Below are positions 28,969-37,194 of a stretch of DNA of 50,897 bases, piece after piece. The first letter of the stretch is position 1; the number at the start of each line of letters is the position of its first letter. The stretch comes from Chloroflexota bacterium (GTDB lineage: Bacteria; Chloroflexota; Limnocylindria; QHBO01), in NCBI GenBank assembly GCA_025699005.1, contig JAILWI010000009.1, positions 1 through 50,897 on the forward strand, in the 5' to 3' direction. The position numbers were made by a program, and so were the translations under genes. The notes beneath the pieces are model-generated. The model worked only from the letters and a program-made list of their open reading frames with translations, was not told where the DNA came from and did no database searches.

Positions 28969-29226
28969 GTGGGACTGATCCTCGACCTCGCGGTCGCGGC
29001 GCTCGCGCTGCTGGTCATCGGATCGCTGGCTCTGCTCGCCTGGACACTCAGCGTCGGCGCGGTGGGTGCCGTGCGGGACGAGCGCCGGCGCATCGGGGAC
29101 CGGCGCCGATCCGTCCGAGCAGCGGAGGAGCGCATCCATGCCGGCGCATCCCGGGCCTCGGCGAAGCTGGCCGAGCTCAGCGCGCGCATCCGATCGACGA
29201 CATCTGGAGACCGACCCGAAGCATGA
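28969..29226 (+). CDS. Small single-pass membrane protein with a charged helical tail
   Basis: This 85-residue protein starts at GTG 28969 and has one N-terminal helix (DLAVAALALLVIGSLALLAW). An Arg/Glu/Ala-rich cytoplasmic segment follows (DERRRIGDRRRSVRAAEERI), likely a short coiled coil. TACCCT lies nine bases before the start, so the message may be leaderless. Its stop overlaps the next ATG by four bases (ATGA), so the two small genes should be made together. Function unknown. Confidence 0.6.
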   Translation: MGLILDLAVAALALLVIGSLALLAWTLSVGAVGAVRDERRRIGDRRRSVRAAEERIHAGASRASAKLAELSARIRSTTSGDRPEA

Positions 29227-29537
29227 CCACCGACGAGACGCCGAAGGCACCGGAGCGCGGCAGCGCCCGCAACAATCGGGCAGAGTCCGCCGAGCCCGGG
29301 TACCGCGGCGCCCTGCCGGCGCGCGAGGACGGGCTCGCGAAGCCGTGGGTCCTCACCGTCATCGGGATCTTCGTGCTGATCATCGTGCTGTCGATCGCCG
29401 GCATCCCCTCGCGGCTCATCCCGGATCCCACTCCCGTGCCGCTTCCCTCGACGCCGACCTCGGGCTCGATCGAGCCGTCGGCATCGGCTTCGGAGTCCGC
29501 GTCGCCGTCGGAGTCCCCCTCGCCGAGCGCTGAGTAG
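29223..29537 (+). CDS. Small membrane protein with a Ser/Pro-rich extracellular tail
   Basis: This 104-residue protein has a charged, low-complexity N-terminus (about 1-40), one membrane helix (WVLTVIGIFVLIIVLSIAGI, about 43-62) and a C-terminal tail of Ser, Pro, Glu and Ala (SASASESASPSESPSPSAE). The tail resembles wall-spanning or O-glycosylated linkers. It overlaps the preceding gene by ATGA. With the large number of GT87-like enzymes nearby, an O-glycosylated stalk is possible, but that is speculation. No family recognised. Confidence 0.6.
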   Translation: MTTDETPKAPERGSARNNRAESAEPGYRGALPAREDGLAKPWVLTVIGIFVLIIVLSIAGIPSRLIPDPTPVPLPSTPTSGSIEPSASASESASPSESPSPSAE

Positions 29538-29553
29538 CCTGCCCGCAAGGCGG

Positions 29554-29582
29554 TTGTACGCTTATCGGACGGGTGTCATACT
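29554..29582 (+). promoter_or_regulatory. Possible promoter before the response-regulator gene
   Basis: TTGTAC at 29554-29559 and CATACT at 29577-29582 are 17 bases apart, about 57 bases before the TTG start. The match is partial (3/6 and 4/6). It is the best candidate in the 101-base gap. Confidence 0.3.
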
Positions 29583-29638
29583 TTCGCGGCGCCTCGACGT
29601 AGTGACCTGCGTGAGCGCCTACGGAGGGATCAAGTTCA

Positions 29639-31135
29639 TTGGCCGAGTCTCAGCGCACCGTGCTCGTCGTCGACGACGACGGTGATATCCGCACCCTGCT
29701 CAAGGATCTCCTGACCGACGAGGGCTACGCCGTCACCGTCGCGCCGACCGGCGCCGATGCGCTCGAGCAGATCGCGAAGGACATGCCGGACCTCGTGATG
29801 ATGGACGTGAAGCTGCCGGACCAGGACGGCATCGGCCTCCTGCGCCAGCTCAAGCGCGAGCACGACGAGCTCGAGGTCATCGTCATGACCGCCTTCGGCG
29901 GGAGCTCGACCGCCATCAAGGCCATGGAGCACGGCGCCTACGACTACGTCACGAAGCCCTTCGAGATCGACGACCTGCTGGCCACCCTGCGCCGCGTCTT
30001 CGAGCACGCCGACATGGCCTCCGAGGTGAGCGCCCTCCGGCTCGAGCTGGGCAAGCGCGAGGCCGAGCGGGAGCGGATCGTCGGCAGCAGCAAGCCGATG
30101 CTCGAGGTCTTCAAGCTGATCGGCAAGGTCGCCCCGTCGGACGCCACGGTGCTCATCACCGGCGAGTCGGGCACGGGGAAGGAGCTCATCGCCGAGGCGC
30201 TCCACCGGGCGAGCAAGCGGAACCCGCACCCGCTCGTGAAGGTCAGCTGCGCCGCCCTGCCGGAGTCCCTCCTCGAGACCGAGCTGTTCGGCCACGAGAA
30301 GGGCTCGTTCACCGGCGCGATGACGATGCGCAAGGGCCGCTTCGAGAGCGCGAACAAGGGCACGATCTTCCTGGACGAGATCGGCGAGATGACGCTCGGC
30401 ACGCAGACCAAGCTCCTCCGCATCCTCCAGGAGCGGGAGTTCGAGCGGATCGGCTCGAACACGCCGATCAAGATCGACATCCGGGTGATCACGGCGACGA
30501 ACCGCAACCTCGCCGACGAGGTCAAGAAGAACAAGTTCCGCGAGGACCTCTACTACCGGCTCAACGTCATCCACATCCATATGCCGCCGCTGCGCGAGAG
30601 GAAGGACGACATCCCGCTGCTCGTCGAGCACTTCCTCGTGAAGTTCCGCCACGCCCCCGGCGCGATCCCGACCTCGATCAGCGAGGAGGCGCTCCAGCGG
30701 CTGGTCGAGTACGACTGGCCGGGGAACGTCCGCGAGCTGGAGAACGCCATCGAGCGGGCGGTCGTCCTGAGCCGTGGCAACCCGATCACCGTCGAGCACC
30801 TTCCGTTCGGCGACTCCCGCGAGGCCCGCGATCGCTTCAAGCTGGCCGAGCGCCGGACGAAGCTGGAGAGCGACGAGGAAATCCTCGCCGACCGTCGAGA
30901 CCAGCTCGACGCCGACGAAGCCGATGCCGATGCCGCCGATGCCGATGCGCCTCTGGTGAACGGCACCGGCAACGGTGACCTGTCGTTCAAGGATCGCGTC
31001 GCCACGCTGGAGAAGCAGCTCATCAAGGAAGCGCTCGATCGCGCCGGTGGCAACCGGACGAAGGCGGCCGATGACCTCGGGATCTATCGGCGCCTGCTGT
31101 ACGCGAAGATCAAGGAATACGGGCTGGGCGAGTAG
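29639..31135 (+). CDS. NtrC-family sigma-54-dependent response regulator
   Basis: This 498-residue protein begins at TTG 29639 after GGAGGG. It has a receiver domain (1-120) with phospho-acceptor D56 in MMDVKLPD and the conserved Lys in VTKPFE, then a sigma-54 AAA+ domain (about 145-385) with Walker A GESGTGKE at 175-182 and Walker B FLDEIGEM. The loop that contacts sigma-54 reads GSFTGA at 222-227 (consensus GAFTGA). A FIS-type HTH (LEKQLIKEALDRAGGNRTKA) ends the protein. A long acidic Asp/Ala insert (about 410-440) separates the AAA+ domain from the HTH. No sensor kinase is nearby. Activity requires RpoN, which is not in this window. Confidence 0.92.
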   Translation: MAESQRTVLVVDDDGDIRTLLKDLLTDEGYAVTVAPTGADALEQIAKDMPDLVMMDVKLPDQDGIGLLRQLKREHDELEVIVMTAFGGSSTAIKAMEHGAYDYVTKPFEIDDLLATLRRVFEHADMASEVSALRLELGKREAERERIVGSSKPMLEVFKLIGKVAPSDATVLITGESGTGKELIAEALHRASKRNPHPLVKVSCAALPESLLETELFGHEKGSFTGAMTMRKGRFESANKGTIFLDEIGEMTLGTQTKLLRILQEREFERIGSNTPIKIDIRVITATNRNLADEVKKNKFREDLYYRLNVIHIHMPPLRERKDDIPLLVEHFLVKFRHAPGAIPTSISEEALQRLVEYDWPGNVRELENAIERAVVLSRGNPITVEHLPFGDSREARDRFKLAERRTKLESDEEILADRRDQLDADEADADAADADAPLVNGTGNGDLSFKDRVATLEKQLIKEALDRAGGNRTKAADDLGIYRRLLYAKIKEYGLGE

Positions 31136-31231
31136 TCAGGCGGGCACCGAACAGGGTCGGGACCGTGCGCGGTGGTATCCTTCTTGCCACTCCGGAAGGC
31201 ACGAATTCACCACAGAAGGGATAGATTTCCC

Positions 31232-31510
31232 ATGTTCAGCCGCGTGCGAATCGCCATCCGCTTTTTCTTCGTCGGACTGGCCGTCGGCGTGCTCCTTGCC
31301 CCCCGCAGCGGGGAAGAGACGCGACGCATGGTGCGTGAGAAGGCCGATCGCATCCTCAACGACGTCCTCGACGCCGCCAGCCTTGGCACGGTCGACACCA
31401 GCGACGGCACGATCTCCGAAGAGGCCGATGCTCCCAGCCGGTCGACCAAGGCCGCCAATGGTGGTCGCTCCCGCAGCCGCGCCGCCAGCACCAGCGCCCC
31501 GGCCAGCTGA
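31232..31510 (+). CDS. YtxH-like small membrane protein
   Basis: This 92-residue protein starts at ATG 31232 after GAAGGG. An N-terminal helix (FFFVGLAVGVLLAPRSGEETR) carries the glycine-rich and LLAPxSGxETR signature of YtxH/DUF883-type proteins. A charged amphipathic helix follows (MVREKADRILNDVLDAAS), and a Ser/Arg/Ala-rich tail ends it. In Bacillus the family is linked to general stress; its exact role is unknown. An in-frame ATG at 31172 would add 20 unrelated residues and was not chosen. Confidence 0.65.
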   Translation: MFSRVRIAIRFFFVGLAVGVLLAPRSGEETRRMVREKADRILNDVLDAASLGTVDTSDGTISEEADAPSRSTKAANGGRSRSRAASTSAPAS

Positions 31511-31535
31511 CCGGGTCTCGGCACTGACCTGACCG

Positions 31536-32264
31536 ATGCGCTGGCCGCGATTCTCGCGGCCGCGCGACGGCGCCTTCGGACGGGCGCCGGAAGGAGCCGA
31601 CGCCCAGGACCCGCGCGACCCGGCGGTTGCGCGCGCTCGCATGGTCGCCGATCAGCTTCGAGCTCGAGGCATCGACGACGATGACGTCCTGGCCGCCTTC
31701 GAGCGCGTCGAGCGCCACCGCTTCGTGACCGACGACGACCCGTACGGGGACCATGCCCTTCCCGTCGGGTCGGGCCAGACCATCTCCCAGCCCTACGTCG
31801 TGGCGGTCATGACGGACGCCGTGCGGCCGGACGATGGTTGGCACGATGCGCGGATGCTCGAGATCGGCACCGGCTCCGGCTACCAGGCGGCCATCCTCGC
31901 CGAGCTCGGTGCCCGGGTGGTGAGCATCGAGCGCCACGAGGAGCTCGCGACGGCCGCGCGCCAGCACCTGGCCGACACCGGATACGCCGATCGCGTGGAG
32001 GTGATCGTCGGCGACGGCAGCGCCGGCTGGCCGGCCGAGGCACCGTACCGCGCCATCCTCGTCACCGCCGGAGGACCGTCGATCCCCGAACCCTTGCTGG
32101 ATCAGCTCGAGCCCGACGGCGGCAGGCTCGTCATGCCCGTCGGCGAGCGCGAGCACCAGGCCCTGACGCTTGTCGAGCGACGAGGCGATGAGCGCTCCCA
32201 CCGGGATCTCGGCCCCGTGGTGTTCGTCCCGCTCATCGGCGAGCACGGCCACTCGGCGAGGTAG
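31536..32264 (+). CDS. pcm: Protein-L-isoaspartate O-methyltransferase
   Basis: This 242-residue enzyme uses S-adenosylmethionine to methylate isoaspartate in aged proteins so they can be repaired. The N-terminal ARARMVADQLRARGI segment, the GSGQTISQPYVVAVMTD active-site loop and the SAM-binding LEIGTGSGYQAAILAELG (about 109-126) are all typical PCMT features. It carries about 30 extra N-terminal residues before the conserved core. It starts 25 bases after the YtxH-like stop, so they are probably cotranscribed. Isoaspartate repair fits with the stress theme of the upstream genes but is not evidence of a shared pathway. Confidence 0.93.
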   Translation: MRWPRFSRPRDGAFGRAPEGADAQDPRDPAVARARMVADQLRARGIDDDDVLAAFERVERHRFVTDDDPYGDHALPVGSGQTISQPYVVAVMTDAVRPDDGWHDARMLEIGTGSGYQAAILAELGARVVSIERHEELATAARQHLADTGYADRVEVIVGDGSAGWPAEAPYRAILVTAGGPSIPEPLLDQLEPDGGRLVMPVGEREHQALTLVERRGDERSHRDLGPVVFVPLIGEHGHSAR

Positions 32265-32338
32265 CGCTCGGCGGCAGCTGGCACGGAGCGTGCATCGGCT
32301 GGGGGGAATCGCCCAACTCCGTGCGGAGGCATTTCGAC

Positions 32339-32833
32339 ATGACCTACGATCGCCGCTCCGATCCGGCGGACCCGGTCGAGCCGGTCGACACCGCCGACGA
32401 CACCCGCGTCGTCGAGCGCCAGACCTACGTCGAGCGCGAACGACCCGTCGTCGACTCAGCTCCGGCCCAGCCCGCCGGCAGCCAGGTGAACGTGAACGCA
32501 GGGCAGCCCGCCTACGTCGAGACGACCGACGCCGGCCCGCTCTACTACGTGCGCCGCGTCGTGTCGCTGCTGTTCGGCATCCTTGCCGTGCTGCTCGGCC
32601 TTCGCATCGTGCTGCTCCTGCTCGTGGCGAACCAGCAGAACGCGATCGTCGACTTCGTCTACGGCGCGACCGAGCCGTTCGTGGCGCCGTTCCGCGGCAT
32701 CTTCCAGTTCAACGAAGTCCGCGCCGGCGACGCGACGCTCGACATCGCGGCCCTCGTGGCGCTCGTCGGGTGGCTGCTGATCTACCTGCTGATCATGGCG
32801 ATCCTGCGCATCGGCGACCGCGACCGCGTCTGA
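32339..32833 (+). CDS. YggT-family membrane protein with a long disordered N-terminus
   Basis: This 164-residue protein starts at ATG 32339, nine bases after GGAGG. About 65 disordered, charged residues precede a YGGT-type membrane domain with two helices (VVSLLFGILAVLLGLRIVLL and LDIAALVALVGWLLIYLLIM) and the signature ATEPFVAPFRGIF. YggT proteins occur near cell-division and osmotic-stress genes; their biochemical role is unknown. An in-frame GTG at 32321 lies in the ribosome-binding region and is unlikely. It converges on the GT4 gene with 12 bases between the stops. Confidence 0.75.
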   Translation: MTYDRRSDPADPVEPVDTADDTRVVERQTYVERERPVVDSAPAQPAGSQVNVNAGQPAYVETTDAGPLYYVRRVVSLLFGILAVLLGLRIVLLLLVANQQNAIVDFVYGATEPFVAPFRGIFQFNEVRAGDATLDIAALVALVGWLLIYLLIMAILRIGDRDRV

Positions 32834-32845
32834 CGCCCGAGCCCC

Positions 32846-34147
32846 TCAGACCGGGGGCAGCTCCAGCGCGCCTCGCTCTGATGGCGCACGCACGGCCGGC
32901 TCGCGCGACGGCACGTTCCCCGTTCGCGCGGCCGGCACACCGGCACGCGCGAGCTCCTCGTCGTACACGGCCTGGATCCGCCGCACCTGGGCGTCGATGC
33001 TGAATCGCTCCGCGACGGTGCGGTAGCCGGCAGCGCCGATCCGCTCGCGCAGGGCCGGATCTCCGAGCAACGAGCCGATGGCCGTGGCGATGGCCTCCGG
33101 GTTCGCCGGCGGCACGAGGAGCCCGTCGACACCGTCGGTGATGACCTCCGGGATGCCGCCGACCGCGGACGCCACCATCGGGCGGCATCGGGCCATGGCC
33201 TCGAGGATCGAGATTCCCTGCGCCTCGCGCAGGGATGAGAGCGCTGCGACGGTCAGGTCACCGGTGAGGGCCGCGACGTCCTCGCGCCGGCCGGTGAAGG
33301 TGATCCGGTTCGCCACGGCCGGACCCAGCGCGGCGGCGCGGGCGCGGAGCGCATCGGCCTCCGAGCCTTCGCCCACGATGGCCAGCCACGCGTCGGGATG
33401 CTCCCGGAGCACCGCCGGCCACGCGTCGATGAGGTGCTGCTGCCCCTTCTCGGGCTCGAGCCGGCCCACGCAGCCGACCAGGGGGGCGTCGGCCGGGATG
33501 TCGAAGTCGTCGCGGATCCCGCACGGGGGCGGCGGAGCGGCAAAGCGCGACAGATCCACACCGTTCGGAATCACCGCGAACCGGGCCCCGTCCCGGCCCT
33601 CCGCCCGCACCTTGCGCTGGATGCTCTCCGACGGGACGATCAGCCGATCCATGCTCGGCGTCAGCGCGGCCAGGAGCGCGGTGTCCTCCGGCGACCGAAC
33701 CCGCGACGAGTGGACGGTGGCCATGATCACGGCCGTTTCCGCCTCGACGGCCGCCCGCGTGCCGATCACCTCGGCGCGGTACATGTGGGCGTGCACGAGG
33801 TCGACCTCGTGGTGGCGCATCCACGACGCGAGCTCGGCGACAGCCCGATCGTCGTCCGGCTCGTCGAGGACCTCGACGGCGATCCCCAGGCCTCGCAGCC
33901 GCTGCACCGCCGATCCGGCCGAAAGGGAGAGCGCGCGAACGTCGTATCGGGCTCGGTCGAGCCTGAGGAGCAGGCCGGTGTACGACTCCTGGGCGCCGCC
34001 GTTGCCGCCGGTCGCCAGCAGCTGGAGGATCCGGGGGCGCGGGTGGGAGCGTGACTGGTGGATGCGCCGATGCCGGGTGTACGCGGCGCCGGCGATGGCG
34101 CCCTCGTGATCGGGCGATCCTGCCCGGTCCGGGCGGGGGACGTTCAC
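32846..34147 (-). CDS. GT4-family glycosyltransferase
   Basis: This 433-residue protein is a retaining GT-B glycosyltransferase. The N-terminal Rossmann half begins RPRILQLLATGGNGGAQES, a nucleotide-sugar and acceptor loop; the C-terminal half has GRLEPEKGQQHLIDAW and the E-x7-E element EAQGISILEAMARCRPMVAS-AVGGIPEV. It should transfer a sugar from a nucleotide donor to a lipid or polysaccharide acceptor on the cytoplasmic face. The start is uncertain: GTG 34147 gives a modest N-terminus, while TTG 34183 is also in frame. The MetF-like gene ends 50 bases upstream, so it may share its transcript. Sugar and acceptor cannot be told from the sequence. Confidence 0.85.
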   Translation of the reverse strand: MNVPRPDRAGSPDHEGAIAGAAYTRHRRIHQSRSHPRPRILQLLATGGNGGAQESYTGLLLRLDRARYDVRALSLSAGSAVQRLRGLGIAVEVLDEPDDDRAVAELASWMRHHEVDLVHAHMYRAEVIGTRAAVEAETAVIMATVHSSRVRSPEDTALLAALTPSMDRLIVPSESIQRKVRAEGRDGARFAVIPNGVDLSRFAAPPPPCGIRDDFDIPADAPLVGCVGRLEPEKGQQHLIDAWPAVLREHPDAWLAIVGEGSEADALRARAAALGPAVANRITFTGRREDVAALTGDLTVAALSSLREAQGISILEAMARCRPMVASAVGGIPEVITDGVDGLLVPPANPEAIATAIGSLLGDPALRERIGAAGYRTVAERFSIDAQVRRIQAVYDEELARAGVPAARTGNVPSREPAVRAPSERGALELPPV

Positions 34148-34196
34148 CTCGCCGATGCTGGCAGGGGCCGCCCCCGCCGTCAAAACCGCGGGGCGG

Positions 34197-35027
34197 TCAG
34201 GAGTCCCGGTGCCACGCCTCGTACGCCTCGCCGACGACGGTGTCGAAGCGGAGGCCCATGAGCACGATCCCGGCGAAGCCGACCTCGCGGGCGCGGGACG
34301 CGGCGTCCTTTGCCGCACGCCAGCCGAGGGCGCGAGCCTGCTCCTGGGTCAGGCCGTGCATCTCGCGTCGCAGCTCGTCGGTGATCGGGACGGCGCCCAC
34401 CGACTCGAGGCGGCGCACCCAGCGCTCGCTGAACGGCGGGGTGATCTCCAGGTAGACCGGCGGGTCGTCCGGTCGCAGCTCGAGCCGATCGGCGACGGTC
34501 TGCACCGAATCGGGATCCATCACCGGCCCGGTGGTGAGGAACTGGGCACCGACCTCGATGCGGCGACGGAGCATCCATCGGCGCGAACGGGTGCTCATGC
34601 CGACCTCGAACTGCACCGGGTCGACCGACGGCTGGAGCGCGCGCAGGTACTCGACGATCTCGTAGGAGTTGCTCCAGTGCTCGACCTCCGGAAGCATGTC
34701 GCCCTGCACCACCAGGAACGAGGTCACGCCGTTGCCGATGGCGCCGCGCACCTCGGACTCGATGGCAAGGATGTTCCGATCGCGCGTCGAGCAGACGACG
34801 GTGGGGCGGACGCCGGGAACGTCGTGGGTGATCCGCGCGGCGAACGCATACGGCGAGACCCGCACCTGCTTGAACGGGTTGTCGGTGATCAGCACGTCGC
34901 GCCACCGCCCCTCCAGCTCCCGGTGGATCATCCCCGGAAGGCGCGGGGGATTGACCTCAACCATCTCCACCCATCGGTCGGGTCGGGAAAGGCGAGGTGG
35001 CTCGCTCGGCTCATGCCGATGCGACAC
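34197..35027 (-). CDS. MetF-like methylenetetrahydrofolate reductase
   Basis: This 276-residue protein is a TIM-barrel member of the methylenetetrahydrofolate reductase superfamily. It keeps the LITDNPFKQVRVSPYAFA segment, a TRDRN motif that matches the folate/FAD-site CRDRN of MTHFR, and AQFLTTGPV, the counterpart of AQFxLTQPVFD. MTHFR makes 5-methyl-THF, the methyl donor for MetE encoded just upstream. The GTG start at 35027 overlaps the metE stop by 17 bases and has AAGGGAG just before it, so the two are translationally coupled. Several expected positions diverge from classical MetF, so cofactor and electron donor may differ. Confidence 0.75.
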   Translation of the reverse strand: MSHRHEPSEPPRLSRPDRWVEMVEVNPPRLPGMIHRELEGRWRDVLITDNPFKQVRVSPYAFAARITHDVPGVRPTVVCSTRDRNILAIESEVRGAIGNGVTSFLVVQGDMLPEVEHWSNSYEIVEYLRALQPSVDPVQFEVGMSTRSRRWMLRRRIEVGAQFLTTGPVMDPDSVQTVADRLELRPDDPPVYLEITPPFSERWVRRLESVGAVPITDELRREMHGLTQEQARALGWRAAKDAASRAREVGFAGIVLMGLRFDTVVGEAYEAWHRDS

Positions 35028-37194
35028 GAAGCTCCCTTGCCGCGGCCACCATGTCGCCCAGCTGCTGCTCGATCTCCTCCCACCGGCGCGTCTTGAGGCC
35101 GCAGTCGGGATTGACCCACAGGTCGACCTCGTCCATGAACGCACGGAAGTGGTGGAGCCGCTCGGTCATGACGTCGCGCCCCGGCGTGTGGGGCGAGTGG
35201 ACGTCGAACACCCCCGGACCGATCTGAAGGTGGCCGTCGCTGAACAGCCCGTAGAACTGCCGGATGTAGCTGTCGTCCTTCGAGCGGGAGTACTCGACCG
35301 ACGCGACATCGACGCCGGCGTCGGACCACAGCGGCACGATGTCGCCGAAGTCGCCGTAGCACATGTGCGTGTGCATCTGGACGTGGGCCGGCTGGTCGAA
35401 CACGTGGTTGAGCGCCGCCCGAACGCCGCGCGCGTAGATCTCGCGGAGCCGCGGAGCATCCTCGGTCGGCAGCGGCCAGCGCTCGCGGACGGCGGGCTCG
35501 TCGACCTGGATCACCCGGGCCCCCGCCTCGACGAGATGCCCGACCTCCTCCCGGATGGGGCGGGCGACGGCCCAGAAGAGCCGATCGTCGGCGACGCCCG
35601 GCGGACGGAACGACCAGTTCACGATCGTGACCGGCCCGGTGAGCATCCCCTTGACCGGCTTGTCGGTGGCGTCCTGGGCGACCCGCCACTCGTCGACCGT
35701 CATCGGCTCGCTGATGGAAGGCGGCGCGGCCAGGATCGGCGCGCGGACGCATCGGCTTCCGTAGGAGAGAACCCAGCCGTTGCTGGTGGTGTGGAAGCCG
35801 TCCATCTGCTCCGCGAAGTACTCGACCATGTCGGTGCGCTCGAACTCGCCGTGGACGAGCACGTCGAGCCCCATCCGCTCCTGCCAGGCGACCGAGTCGG
35901 TGATGAGCTTCGCCATGGCGGCGTCGTAGCCGGCCCGATCCAGCTCTCCGCGGCCCAGGCTGACGCGGAGCTGGCGAACCTCGCTCGTCTGCGGCAGCGA
36001 GCCGGTGGTCGTGGTGGGGTACGGCGGAAGGTCCAGGTCCGCCTGTGCGCTGCGGCGCTCCTCACGCGATGCTCGGGCCACGAGGTCGCCGACCTCCGGC
36101 CACTCGACCGGGGGCGGCTGTGGAACGTCGGGCGCCGATCCACCCTCCAGCGCCGATGGCCAGCCGGCGAGGGCACGTGCCTTCTCGCGGGCGAACTGGA
36201 AGCCGGCGGGGAGATCCTCACCCTCCACGGTGACGGGCAGGAACATCAGGCTCGTCGACGGGACGAGGTAGGTCGGCCGGCCGTCGTCCGCCCCGTCGAG
36301 GGCGGCACGGGCGGCGTCGAAGTCATCGGGCCACACGCTGCGGCCGTCCATCACGGCGACCACGTGCGCGGGCTGGGCTTCCCAGGCCGGCGTGGACCGC
36401 ATGGACGCGACCGCGTCGACGGGCACCTGGACGGCGAACCCGGCACCGCCGAGCGACGCGACGGTCTCGGCCGAGGCGCGGCCGAACTGGACGGTGACGA
36501 TCGGCGGCTGGCCGAGGCCGGCCAGGAGATCGGCTGCGTTGGCGTAGGCGGCGTCGCGCAGGGCCACATCGGCGTCATCCATGACCATGCCCAGGCACGG
36601 CTCGTCGAGCTGGAGGCGGAAGTGCTCGTCGGTGGCGGCGTGGTCGCGGACCCAGGTCCAGATCGCCTCGCCGGCGGCCGCGGCGAGATCCGCGGGGTGC
36701 AGGGCGGGATCCAGCTTGCTGAGCTTGACCAGGGAGTACGGTCCGAGGATCGCCCACGTCGTGTCGGGCTGCCCGAGCGGCTCGCGCCACGGGAGCGGGC
36801 GAAGCGTGCCGATCGGCCGCCCGATCTCGGGCACGACGTAGTGGTAGTTCGTGTCGAACCACTTCGTCATCTCCCACGCCTCGCGCTCGGGCGTGCCGCG
36901 CGCGAGGTCGGTGAGGACGTCGAAGGCGCTGTCGCCGATGCGGGCCGCCTCGTTCTCCGGAGCGATCCCGAGCATCAGCGCGGTCTCGAGGACCTCGTCG
37001 TACAGGAAGTAGTCGTCGACGGCCGAACCGATGGCGTCGTGCTGCTCGTCCAGGTGCGCCTGGCGGAGCTCGGCGATGCGTGGTGCGAATGCCTCGGCGT
37101 CGAGGCGGCCCGACCACGCGCGCTCGAGCGTCCACTTGAGCTCGCGGTTGGGGCCGATGCGCGGGTACCCAATGAGTCGGGCTTCGAATGTCAT
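35011..37194 (-). CDS. metE: Cobalamin-independent methionine synthase
   Basis: This 727-residue enzyme methylates homocysteine with 5-methyl-THF-polyglutamate. It has the N-terminal domain (GYPRIGPNRELKW, family signature of MetE) and the catalytic C-terminal barrel. The zinc ligands are visible as H610 and C612 in QMHTHMCYGD and C698 in NPDCGLKTR; the third Glu ligand lies between the domains. ATG 37194 is chosen because the family begins near this point. No clear ribosome site precedes it. The reading frame continues upstream without a stop into a GT87-like membrane protein (see findings). No SAM or cobalamin riboswitch is visible upstream. Confidence 0.93.
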   Translation of the reverse strand: MTFEARLIGYPRIGPNRELKWTLERAWSGRLDAEAFAPRIAELRQAHLDEQHDAIGSAVDDYFLYDEVLETALMLGIAPENEAARIGDSAFDVLTDLARGTPEREAWEMTKWFDTNYHYVVPEIGRPIGTLRPLPWREPLGQPDTTWAILGPYSLVKLSKLDPALHPADLAAAAGEAIWTWVRDHAATDEHFRLQLDEPCLGMVMDDADVALRDAAYANAADLLAGLGQPPIVTVQFGRASAETVASLGGAGFAVQVPVDAVASMRSTPAWEAQPAHVVAVMDGRSVWPDDFDAARAALDGADDGRPTYLVPSTSLMFLPVTVEGEDLPAGFQFAREKARALAGWPSALEGGSAPDVPQPPPVEWPEVGDLVARASREERRSAQADLDLPPYPTTTTGSLPQTSEVRQLRVSLGRGELDRAGYDAAMAKLITDSVAWQERMGLDVLVHGEFERTDMVEYFAEQMDGFHTTSNGWVLSYGSRCVRAPILAAPPSISEPMTVDEWRVAQDATDKPVKGMLTGPVTIVNWSFRPPGVADDRLFWAVARPIREEVGHLVEAGARVIQVDEPAVRERWPLPTEDAPRLREIYARGVRAALNHVFDQPAHVQMHTHMCYGDFGDIVPLWSDAGVDVASVEYSRSKDDSYIRQFYGLFSDGHLQIGPGVFDVHSPHTPGRDVMTERLHHFRAFMDEVDLWVNPDCGLKTRRWEEIEQQLGDMVAAARELRVASA

